Shown here one piece after another: positions 52,861-60,818 of a stretch of 64,000 bases of DNA (the first letter of the stretch is position 1; each line of letters opens with the position of its first letter). The position numbers were made by a program, and so were the translations under genes. This stretch comes from Bacillota bacterium (GTDB taxonomy: Bacteria > Bacillota > Clostridia > Acetivibrionales > Acetivibrionaceae). Below the pieces are notes generated by a model, which was given only the letters and a program-made list of their open reading frames with translations, ran no database searches and was not told the DNA's origin. The DNA lies in NCBI GenBank assembly GCA_023398495.1, contig JAEWSG010000225.1:139951-203950 (forward strand), in the 5' to 3' direction.

Positions 52861-54567
52861 ATGAATAAAAAACTCTTATCATGCTTTTTAGCTTTATTTG
52901 TTTTCTTTATATCATGTACTAATATTAATGCGGCTCCCATTGCAAATCTTGGTTTTGTGGAAACGGATGTAGTTTTATTACCTGACGGGAAGGCAATTGT
53001 TTCATATACTGTTCGGTACGATTTATTGCCGGGTAAAACCATGCTGGCCTTCACTCTTGAAGGTTTTGATAGATTGAATCCTGTTTTCGACAATGATAAC
53101 TCATGGGTTATAACGGATGATAACAATTCCCACGGAATTAATATAGTAGATCTTGGCGGTGGTAGATACGACGTAATTAATTCAAATGAACAGAGGTTAG
53201 GTGGTAAATACCTTACATATAAATTTCGATTTTTTGCTGATATGGCAGCAGCAGGATATCTTGACAGAACAACTTCAAAGGATGGAATAAATTTGGTGGT
53301 ATTCAATTGGGCACCCGTCCAATGGGATAAGCCAATGGATCATTATACCGTTTCGATAAATTATCCGTTGGCATTTTCTGAGGAATCCGGTACAAGGGAA
53401 GAAATAGAACAATTCTTGATTGACAACCATTTTGCTACAGAAAAGTGGATGAATGAGAGATATTTGATTGACTATAGAGTGGTAACTATTGAGAATTCTT
53501 CAAGAATTCAGGTTTTGCTACACAAGGATAAGCCTGAGGCAAAATTTAAATTTGAAATTCAACAGTATATTGCGGAAAATATTTTTAACCTGAATAAAGA
53601 TTCCGGTAACATAGGCAAAGGGAATGAATACAATGAGGATAATGATTTATATGACGATAACCGCAATTATAACAAATGGGATAGGGCGGTTGAACAGGAT
53701 GGTAAACCTTCTGGCAAAACGGTTTTGATAATTGCTCTGGGATTGTTGTTTTTATCTTCTTTTGCTGCTGTGAGCAAAAAACGCTCTTCCATATTAAAAT
53801 CACAGGCCAATTTAGAGCAAGTTAACTGGGCCAGGACGGATTGGGAACCACCAAAGCTTGAAATTGCATCTTTCAGAAAAGATGGTACAGTTGCAGAGGA
53901 TCTAGATCCAATAGAGGTTGCTCTTTTTGTCGGAACACCTTATAAAACCATACTTTCGGCTATTCTGTCCAAACTTGTGGCACAGGGTTACCTTGAAGAG
54001 GTTTCACAAGATCCCATTAAAGTGCGTCGTATTGATCATAACAAGTCATTAGATGAATTAAGCGATTATGAGCGTTTGATGTATAATGCATCAGACGATG
54101 GTGAGTTTAGTGGTAAAGAGATTGAGTTGATCTTACAAAAACTTGTGGATAATGTTCAAAAAAAGACCTGGGATTGTGATATAAAAGCAACCCAAAAGTA
54201 TTACGAGGATAAATTTTCAGAAACCCTAAAGACACAGAACCCAAATAAGGTAAATAATGATGAAGTATATGAAGGGGGATATTCAAGTTACTGGCCATTC
54301 TGGTATTTCTATCATAGCAGTATAACAGATGACAGATATAGAAATAGATATGACAGATACGTGGAATCAATGCCGACAAATCCTGATAATATAAACTTTG
54401 ATTCCAATTTGAATTCAAAATCTGATAAGTTTGCATGTCATTCGGCCTGTCATGATGCTTGTCATTCAGCCTGCCACGATGCGTGCCATTCAGCCTGTCA
54501 TTCAGCTTGTCATGATGCGTGTCACTCAGCCTGCCATTCGGCATGTGTAAGCGGAGGTGAAAGGTGA
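52861..54567 (+). CDS. DUF2207-like membrane protein with a CHxA repeat tail
   Basis: The product is 568 aa from ATG 52861, after 'aaaaggtgactat'. It has a signal peptide (KLLSCFLALFVFFISC then TN), and an extracytoplasmic DUF2207-like domain to about residue 240 (GKAIVSYTVRYDLLPGKTM, DRTTSKDGINLVVFNWAPV). One membrane helix (VLIIALGLLFLSSFAAVS) lies near residues 292-310, and a cytoplasmic winged-helix-like region (VALFVGTPYKTILSAILSK) follows. The last 45 residues hold nine CHSA/CHDA units plus a final Cys. The tail is encoded by a 12-base repeat at 54436-54543. The stop overlaps the radical SAM gene by 4 bases, which suggests the tail is its substrate. Confidence 0.85.
   Translation: MNKKLLSCFLALFVFFISCTNINAAPIANLGFVETDVVLLPDGKAIVSYTVRYDLLPGKTMLAFTLEGFDRLNPVFDNDNSWVITDDNNSHGINIVDLGGGRYDVINSNEQRLGGKYLTYKFRFFADMAAAGYLDRTTSKDGINLVVFNWAPVQWDKPMDHYTVSINYPLAFSEESGTREEIEQFLIDNHFATEKWMNERYLIDYRVVTIENSSRIQVLLHKDKPEAKFKFEIQQYIAENIFNLNKDSGNIGKGNEYNEDNDLYDDNRNYNKWDRAVEQDGKPSGKTVLIIALGLLFLSSFAAVSKKRSSILKSQANLEQVNWARTDWEPPKLEIASFRKDGTVAEDLDPIEVALFVGTPYKTILSAILSKLVAQGYLEEVSQDPIKVRRIDHNKSLDELSDYERLMYNASDDGEFSGKEIELILQKLVDNVQKKTWDCDIKATQKYYEDKFSETLKTQNPNKVNNDEVYEGGYSSYWPFWYFYHSSITDDRYRNRYDRYVESMPTNPDNINFDSNLNSKSDKFACHSACHDACHSACHDACHSACHSACHDACHSACHSACVSGGER
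54436..54546 (+). repeat. 12-bp coding repeat, nine CHxA units
   Basis: Nine 12-base units coding Cys-His-Ser/Asp-Ala in order S,D,S,D,S,S,D,S,S are followed by a tenth Cys. Codon use varies between units (TGT/TGC, CAT/CAC, GCT/GCC/GCG/GCA), so the protein repeat is kept by selection and not just a fresh DNA expansion. Confidence 0.95.
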
Positions 54568-55895
54568 GAAAACATAAATTATCATGGGTGGATGAATTCT
54601 TAAAAAGGATAAAACCATACGTTTTTATGCGAATTAGCGATAACGTGCTTATACGTATGCCAAATGAGGCATTTAAGCTTAATGACACTGGAGCCCGTGT
54701 TGTTGCACACATTTTAGAAGGTGGTTCTGTTCAGGACTTTATTGGGGCAAGACCCGATTCACCTGAAACAGAGGAACAGTTGGAGAGGTTTTTTACAGAT
54801 TTAGTACATATATGGAATAACGAAGTGTGTGGAAACTACACAACTACGGCTATACAAAGGACAGAGTTCAGCCTTGGCTATATAAAACTTCCGGTATTGT
54901 CGGAAGTAGCACTTACATATGCATGCAATATTAAGTGCCGGTTTTGTTATGCCGGTTGTACTCAAAATAAAAATCAGAACCAGCTTGATACGGAAGGCTT
55001 TAAAAAAATACTTGATATAATAAGATATGAAGCAGAAGTTCCTAGTGTATCCTTCACAGGGGGAGAGCCGCTTACATTTAAAGATCTCCCAAAACTCATA
55101 AAATATGCTTCAAAAACAAACAAAATGAGAGTGAATCTTATAACCAATGGTACGCTTATCACTCCAGCAAAAGCAAAAGAGCTTGCCCGTGCCGGTCTTT
55201 CGTCTGCACAGGTAAGTATTGAGTCTGCCGATGCCTCCGAGCACGATGCAATCACTGGGGTTCCTGGCTCACATGCAGCTTCGGTAGCAGGATTTAAGGC
55301 ACTAAAAGAAGCTGGAATAACAGTACATCCACATTTTACGATATGTAAAATTAATAAAAATAATCTGCTGAAGTATCCTGAATTTTGTAAGAGCATTGGA
55401 GCAGAGCGTTTTTCATCCAACATGGTAATACCTGCCGGACGAGGTGGAGATGATGAGCTTACGGTAACATATAGTGAAATAGGTAATATCGTGAAAAGTA
55501 TTCAGACAGTAGCTTCTAAAGCAGGAGTTAAATACATGTGGTACTCTCCTACTCCCATATGCCTGTTCAATCCAATGACAGCGGGTTTTGGAAACAGAGG
55601 CTGCAGTGGCTGCGAGGGCTTGCTTTCTATTGATCCGAAAGGAAATATATTACCATGCTCGAGCTGGCCGGAACCTATGGGGAACCTTTTAAAAGAAGGT
55701 TTTAAAGCAATATGGTCAAATAAACGGTGCGAGTGGATCCGAGGTAAGGAAGCCGCACCTTCGGAGTGCAAGGAATGCAGACACTTTGCTGCGTGTCAGG
55801 GAGCGTGCCCGCTATACTTTAAAGTGCACGGGTGTGAAGAACTCTATGAGGCATGGAAATCAATGGGGCTATCAAAAGGGAGGAGTATAGTATGA
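54564..55895 (+). CDS. Radical SAM/SPASM peptide maturase with PqqD-like domain
   Basis: The product is 443 aa. GTG 54564 overlaps the upstream stop by 4 bases. Residues 15-85 (YVFMRISDNVLIRMPNEAFK, LNDTGARVVAHILEGG) are a PqqD-like leader-binding (RRE) domain. The radical SAM core begins with Cys121-x3-Cys125-x2-Cys128 in YACNIKCRFCYAGC, with SFTGGEPLTF and VSIESADA later. The C-terminal SPASM region (RGCSGCEGLLSIDPKGNILP, CSSW, SECKECRHFAACQGACPLYF) binds two more Fe-S clusters. Such enzymes form thioether or other cross-links on Cys-rich peptides. The adjacent CHxA tail is the obvious target. Confidence 0.94.
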   Translation: MRKHKLSWVDEFLKRIKPYVFMRISDNVLIRMPNEAFKLNDTGARVVAHILEGGSVQDFIGARPDSPETEEQLERFFTDLVHIWNNEVCGNYTTTAIQRTEFSLGYIKLPVLSEVALTYACNIKCRFCYAGCTQNKNQNQLDTEGFKKILDIIRYEAEVPSVSFTGGEPLTFKDLPKLIKYASKTNKMRVNLITNGTLITPAKAKELARAGLSSAQVSIESADASEHDAITGVPGSHAASVAGFKALKEAGITVHPHFTICKINKNNLLKYPEFCKSIGAERFSSNMVIPAGRGGDDELTVTYSEIGNIVKSIQTVASKAGVKYMWYSPTPICLFNPMTAGFGNRGCSGCEGLLSIDPKGNILPCSSWPEPMGNLLKEGFKAIWSNKRCEWIRGKEAAPSECKECRHFAACQGACPLYFKVHGCEELYEAWKSMGLSKGRSIV

Positions 55896-56881
55896 ATGAC
55901 CAGATTCGTAGACCAGGCTTTCATTCGTCGGAAAAGCAGGACAGTATCAGGTTTTATGTATTGAAAAAGCTTTCTTATCCCAAAAGGATGGTGCTATATT
56001 TACTGCTTATTGGAGTGGGATTTTTACTTCAGGTGTTAACGATGAAAGTATGGCCGGGAGCTATTTTATTGATTTTTGCTACTATTGTGAATATGGCTCG
56101 TTCTTTTGACAGTATATCAAGTCATAAGTCATTTGCCAATGACAGTGAATGGACACAGGTTGAGATGGAACAGATCCGCAAAATAGAAGAGCTTAATAAG
56201 AAAATGTCAAGCTGGAATAAAGATTTTCTTGTTATAAGCAATGGAAGAGGTATATCGGGGTTTGTTTTGATGGTGTTTGTATTATTTTTTGCATATGGAA
56301 TATTAAGTATCAATATGGCGTTAGGAATAATTGTGAAAATTCTTGTAACTGATGCAGTAGTGCTTATACTGCCGTTATGGTTTAGTGGAATAAGCACAAC
56401 ACCCAAGCAGGAAAATCTGAGTATTAAAGCAGATTTCATAAACAAGTTGGAAGGCTTTTTTCAAAATATAAAGAAAGAGGGAGAAAATTTTAAACCTGCA
56501 CTAATCCTCGCAAGAAGCAAAGATGGGGAATGTATTCCAAAAGACTGTAGATTTAGTATTGCGTTTGACAATAAGCCGGTTGATTTTTATGGTATTCAGG
56601 CACAAATCAATATAAACTCGGTGGAGGGTAGGAGGTATCCGTATTTTTACTGTGTAATAGCTGCTAAAGCTGGGTTTGGGTTGGAAAAATATTCAGGAAA
56701 AATTCAGGCTCCCCAAAATATTACTGTTGAATTTGAAGGGGATAGTAAGGCAGATGTAATTGTTATTCGCCAATATACAACAAATACATCAGGGTATCAT
56801 ACAAAATTAAATGACTGTATGAATATTTTGGACATTACTGTGAATGCTGCCAGAATGATTCTTGAAAAGTCAAGGGTATAG
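55892..56881 (+). CDS. Multi-pass membrane protein in the radical SAM operon
   Basis: The product is 329 aa from ATG 55892, overlapping the radical SAM stop by 4 bases (the frame continues upstream but 'gggaggag' fits this start). Four hydrophobic segments are seen: MVLYLLLIGVGFLLQVLTM, WPGAILLIFATIVNMA, GFVLMVFVLFFAYGILSI, and GIIVKILVTDAVVLILPLW. The C-terminal 150 residues are cytoplasmic or exposed and contain Cys in GECIPKDC and YFYCVIAAKAG. No known family is recognised. By coupling it should work with the repeat protein and its maturase, perhaps in folding, assembly or transport. Confidence 0.8.
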   Translation: MNDQIRRPGFHSSEKQDSIRFYVLKKLSYPKRMVLYLLLIGVGFLLQVLTMKVWPGAILLIFATIVNMARSFDSISSHKSFANDSEWTQVEMEQIRKIEELNKKMSSWNKDFLVISNGRGISGFVLMVFVLFFAYGILSINMALGIIVKILVTDAVVLILPLWFSGISTTPKQENLSIKADFINKLEGFFQNIKKEGENFKPALILARSKDGECIPKDCRFSIAFDNKPVDFYGIQAQININSVEGRRYPYFYCVIAAKAGFGLEKYSGKIQAPQNITVEFEGDSKADVIVIRQYTTNTSGYHTKLNDCMNILDITVNAARMILEKSRV

Positions 56882-57066
56882 AGGTAATTATCAAAGAAAA
56901 TAATAGGGATAATTTTGTTGCAAACACAAAATATACCAAAAATGTATCAATACTCAGAAAACTAAGATTTAATGTGAATTGTGTTAAAAATTGGAATACC
57001 TAAAATATATATCTGAAAATTCTCGATCTTCTCTTAAAGAATAAATAGATTTGAATTTATTAAATT
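56882..57066. other. Intergenic region before the GH43 promoter
   Basis: AT-rich, no gene or clear terminator stem is seen. Confidence 0.4.
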
Positions 57067-57094
57067 CCCAACTTAAAAAAGCATTTACTGCGTA
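57067..57094 (+). promoter_or_regulatory. SigI-like promoter 1
   Basis: CCCAACTTAA (57067) and CGTA (57091). The same arrangement (CCCAACTTAA then CGAA, plus one base) stands before the GH43 gene at 60819. CGWA as -10 fits alternative SigI-type factors of cellulosome bacteria. Confidence 0.5.
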
Positions 57095-57215
57095 ATTATA
57101 ATAATGAAGTTGTATAATAATCTTTCCAACTGTTTTTAAGAATCCTGACAAACAGCTTTTTATGTTCAGTTTTTATAACTGAAGAATTTAAATAAAATTA
57201 TAAGGGAGTGTTTTT

Positions 57216-58820
57216 ATGCTAAGAGAATTCAGCAAGGTGTGGGTGATAGTCTTCACCATCAGTATCATGATGTTGCTTATCCCGGAAAAAGGGTTTGCGG
57301 ACTATCCAATTTTTTCTCAGCGTTATACAGCAGACCCAACTGCGGTAGTGTATAACGGCAGGCTTTATGTTTACTGTTCACATGATTCAGATGCTACAGC
57401 CGGTCAGTCAACCTACAATATCCCCGACATTACTTGTATCTCCACTGACGATTTGAAAAACTGGACAGACCATGGAGAAGTATTCAATGCTAAAAAAGAT
57501 TCAAGTTGGGCTGGAGTTTCCTGGGCACCTTCAATTGTATACCGCAATAATAAGTTTTATCTGTATTACGGTAACGGCGGAAACGGTATTGGAGTTGCAG
57601 TGAGTGATAGTCCTACCGGTCCCTTTAAAGATCCTAATCCTCGTGCTTTGATCACTGGAAATACACCTGGTGTACAACCTGCACCAAATATGTGGTTGTT
57701 TGACCCCGGCGTGTTTGTTGATGATGATGGTCAGGCATATATGTATTTTGGAGGAAACGGACAAAACAATATCAGGGTAATTAAATTAGGCAATGATATG
57801 ATAAGCACAGTGGGTTCTGCCACATCAATGAGTGCCCCACGCTTTTTTGAAGCTTCATATATGCATAAGTACAAAGGAAAGTATTATTTTACATATGCCA
57901 GCGATTTTTCCCAGGGCGCATCTAAGATTGAGTATATGATGAGTGACAAGCCTACTACAGGTTTCACTTACAAAGGAGTTGTATTGCCACAGCCTCCTGA
58001 CAATTATAACAACAATAACCACCATACTGTTTTAGAATTTAAAGGTAACTGGTATTGCGTATATCACAACAGAAATTTGGCAAAACAACGTGGAACAGAA
58101 CCTGCATATCAGAGAAATGTAGCTATTGATCAGATGTTCTACAACTCTGACGGAACCATTAAACAGGTAGTTCCGACAGTAGATGGTTTGAAACAGCTCC
58201 AATATGTAAATCCTTATATTAAAAATACTGCTGTAAACATGTATAAAGAATCCGGTACTGAGACTGAAGAATGTACTGAAGGCGGACGCAATGTTGGCTT
58301 TATACAGAATGGAGACTGGATCCAAATCAAAGGAGTTGATTTTGGTGCTAGTGGTGCAACAAGTTTTGAAGCCAGAGTAGCTAGTGCTACTTCAGGAGGA
58401 AATATTGAAATCAGGCTCGACAGCCCTACAGGAAAATTAGTAGGAACTTGTAGCGTACCGGGAACCGGAGGTTGGCAGACTTGGACAACAAAAACATGTG
58501 CAGTTAGCGGTGCAACCAGTGTTCACGATGTGTTCTTTAGATTTACAGGCTCAGGTGATTATTTAATAAATTTCAGTTCCTGGAAATTTATTGCCAATGG
58601 TGGAGGAAACAACGACGGAACCAAAGGTGATTTGAATAGTGATGGAAATGTGAATTCAATAGACTTTGCATTGTTAAGACTTCATTTATTAGGTGAAACT
58701 CCGCTTACAGGAACGAATCTTTCCAATTCAGATGTTAATGGAGATGGAAATACAAACTCTATCGACTTTGCATTGATGAGACAGTATTTACTGGGTATTA
58801 TAGATGTTTTTCCACTATAG
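57216..58820 (+). CDS. GH43-CBM6-dockerin arabinoxylan-degrading enzyme
   Basis: The product is 534 aa. The signal peptide ends at about residue 28. The GH43 five-bladed propeller covers residues 30-335, with the base Asp40 in YTADPTAVVYNG, WAPSIVY, MWLFDPGVFVDDDGQAYMYF and the acid Glu in RFFEASYMHK. CBM6 (VGFIQNGDWIQIKGVDFG, ARVASATSGGNIEIRLDS) is at 345-465 and binds xylan side chains. The dockerin (GDLNSDGNVNSIDFALLRLH, SDVNGDGNTNSIDFALMR) closes it. It would release arabinose or xylose from arabinoxylan within the cellulosome. A SigI-like promoter lies 130 bases upstream. Confidence 0.94.
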   Translation: MLREFSKVWVIVFTISIMMLLIPEKGFADYPIFSQRYTADPTAVVYNGRLYVYCSHDSDATAGQSTYNIPDITCISTDDLKNWTDHGEVFNAKKDSSWAGVSWAPSIVYRNNKFYLYYGNGGNGIGVAVSDSPTGPFKDPNPRALITGNTPGVQPAPNMWLFDPGVFVDDDGQAYMYFGGNGQNNIRVIKLGNDMISTVGSATSMSAPRFFEASYMHKYKGKYYFTYASDFSQGASKIEYMMSDKPTTGFTYKGVVLPQPPDNYNNNNHHTVLEFKGNWYCVYHNRNLAKQRGTEPAYQRNVAIDQMFYNSDGTIKQVVPTVDGLKQLQYVNPYIKNTAVNMYKESGTETEECTEGGRNVGFIQNGDWIQIKGVDFGASGATSFEARVASATSGGNIEIRLDSPTGKLVGTCSVPGTGGWQTWTTKTCAVSGATSVHDVFFRFTGSGDYLINFSSWKFIANGGGNNDGTKGDLNSDGNVNSIDFALLRLHLLGETPLTGTNLSNSDVNGDGNTNSIDFALMRQYLLGIIDVFPL

Positions 58821-58914
58821 GTCCGGTATATGGAGTCCCTGAACGTCAATATAAGCGTATTTGTCAAAGTAACTTGAATGATATTATAGCTTCCTTCAGT
58901 TAATTTTCAATAAA

Positions 58915-58964
58915 CTAACGAAATATGACCTAAACCAATGGTTTAGGTCATATTTCAATGTTTA
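58915..58964. terminator. Terminator after GH43 gene 1
   Basis: ATATGACCTAAACC-a-ATGG-TTTAGGTCATAT. The same stem recurs after the GH43 gene at 60819 (63055-63090). Confidence 0.85.
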
Positions 58965-59024
58965 AGGTAATTTCTTAGACTATATGTCAAGTATTGTATT
59001 TAACTTTCCTGCATCTTTTACAAG

Positions 59025-60281
59025 CTACTTGGCTTTAACACCAAAGTACGTAGCATCTTTCCTTTCAAGATCGGTAACAATCGGGTCAATCCAAAGATAA
59101 AATTCTTTGTGTCTTATATATCTATCAGGATAATTAAATGATTGAAAGGATATCAAATTCTCATCTGCTAATCCAGGTACCTTTCTAAAAGTTGCATCCT
59201 CATAAAAGGTATCTGATCCGTCATACTGCTTAAGAATAATTTTATAGTCCTCATGCTTCAGGTAATATCCAGGGAAATTTTTCGACTCAAAGGAAATACA
59301 CTCAGGGTCAGCAAGACCAGGAACTATTTTAAATATGGAATCTTCCAACGGTTCTACCTTTGGTGATATACGAGCTTTAAATTCTTTGTGGCGTATATAC
59401 TTTCCACGGTAATTGTAGGATTCAAACCTCATTAGTTCTGAATTTTTGTTTTTAGTAGTAGGTGTTGGCATACTTATTGGTGAAGCAGTTGGTTTTTGTG
59501 TCATCGTTGGAGTCTCTTCATTTATTACAACTTCTATTAACTCATTGACGTTAACGGTTTTAGCTTCTTCAATTGAAAAATCCTCATTTAAATCTTTATA
59601 TTTATTATATAACGCATATCTGCCAGTAGATATGCCTTCACTTTGAGCACCTTTTCTTTCATTTATAGTCGATTGCATAAGGAAGACATTTACCTTTTCC
59701 TTTTGTTGTATATTATCTTTCAGTAAATTCATTATAATATCAAGTTTTTCCTTTTCGGTTTGATATTCCTTATCATCTCCGGTTTTTTTGCTGTTTAAAG
59801 TACTTGAGATTAATACATAATCCTTTTTAGGACCACTCAAAACCGTATTTTTTTTGGCTTCATCCAGTATAATATCAATAGTTTCAGATATGCCAATCTT
59901 ACCTAACGTTAAATTATTAATAAGATCTTTTGCATCTTTATTCAAGGGAACTAATCTTAGAACCTTACCAGATTTATCAATCTCAATTTCCAGGCTTGGA
60001 TTAACATCAACATCAACGTATGCGAAAACTTCTGGCTCAGAAAATAGATTGACTATGCCCGAAAAAGCTGTAAAACAGGTTATGATAAATAGAATACATG
60101 CAGCACTTATCATTAATTTTGTAAAAACGGATTTTCCGTTAATTATTTCCTTTTCAGAGAACTCAATTTGTTTTCCTACATAAATTGTAGAATTCCTATT
60201 GACATAGTAGCATTGGAAATCATCGGTTGTAACTATTGCCTTGTTTTTTGTAAGCCTTAATACTATACCTTGGTATTTCAT
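59025..60281 (-). CDS. rsgI: RsgI-type anti-sigma factor with CBM42 (AbfB) sensor
   Basis: The product is 418 aa, a membrane protein that senses polysaccharide outside and holds a SigI factor inside. Residues 1-48 form RsgI_N (YQGIVLRLTKNKAIVTTDDF). A membrane helix is at 53-76 (FTKLMISAACILFIITCFTA). A periplasmic-side RsgI domain (VFAYVDVDVNPSLEIEIDKS) and a Pro/Thr-rich linker come next. Residues 280-418 are a CBM42/AbfB beta-trefoil (MRFESYNYRGKYIRHKEFKA, ISFESKNFPGYYLKHEDYK, ISFQSFNYPDRYIRHKEFYL), which binds arabinose side chains. No sigI gene is beside it, which is unusual. GH43 genes flank it. Confidence 0.93.
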   Translation of the reverse strand: MKYQGIVLRLTKNKAIVTTDDFQCYYVNRNSTIYVGKQIEFSEKEIINGKSVFTKLMISAACILFIITCFTAFSGIVNLFSEPEVFAYVDVDVNPSLEIEIDKSGKVLRLVPLNKDAKDLINNLTLGKIGISETIDIILDEAKKNTVLSGPKKDYVLISSTLNSKKTGDDKEYQTEKEKLDIIMNLLKDNIQQKEKVNVFLMQSTINERKGAQSEGISTGRYALYNKYKDLNEDFSIEEAKTVNVNELIEVVINEETPTMTQKPTASPISMPTPTTKNKNSELMRFESYNYRGKYIRHKEFKARISPKVEPLEDSIFKIVPGLADPECISFESKNFPGYYLKHEDYKIILKQYDGSDTFYEDATFRKVPGLADENLISFQSFNYPDRYIRHKEFYLWIDPIVTDLERKDATYFGVKAK

Positions 60282-60593
60282 TTATACCCCTCCTAACAGT
60301 TCAGATTAAATAAATTAAAGATTTTTGAATATATTTTTTTGTTTTTAATTTTTCGAAAATTTCCTTATTGTCAACAATTTTCTTTATCAAAACATGACAA
60401 GGATATTTCATTTTCCCTCATCAGTAATAATGTTTTTGGTTTTTTAAATATTAATTTGTTTAATCAATTATTCGAAAGCAATTCCATTTATGAGTTAGGA
60501 ATTATAAATATAATTTCGAATATTTATTGATTTTTGAGAGCATTAATTTAAATCAAAGAAAATCATTGAAACTTTTTATTAATTCATCAAACT
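60282..60593. other. Intergenic region between rsgI and GH43 gene 2
   Basis: AT-rich. No sigI-like gene on either strand; the frame at 60339-60530 has no ribosome site. It contains the divergent rsgI promoter region. Confidence 0.5.
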
Positions 60594-60622
60594 CCCAACT
60601 TAAAAAAAGTATAAATTGCGAA
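60594..60622 (+). promoter_or_regulatory. SigI-like promoter 2
   Basis: CCCAACTTAA (60594) and CGAA (60619), 25 bases apart, matching promoter 1 at 57067 (24 apart). The rest of the leader to 60818 holds no other feature. Confidence 0.5.
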
Positions 60623-60818
60623 TTCATAATATAGAAAACAACATAGCTAGATAAAGGCATTTTTTATTTTAACAAAAGAGAAAGTGAATATAATCTGTAA
60701 TCAGCTATATTTTAGAATTACAGATTAACATAAATTTATTACTTAATATGAAAAGAAAAATATAGGTGAAGGCTTAACTAATATAGTCACCTAATAAGAA
60801 AAATCAGGGGGTTTAAGT

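Noticed and set aside
54436..54546. CRISPR-like array
   Set aside because: The 12-bp units have no spacers and are in-frame coding repeats. No CRISPR array was seen in the window.
60339..60530. Possible sigI remnant upstream of rsgI
   Set aside because: The 63-aa frame has no sigma motif and is on the wrong strand for a sigI-rsgI operon.
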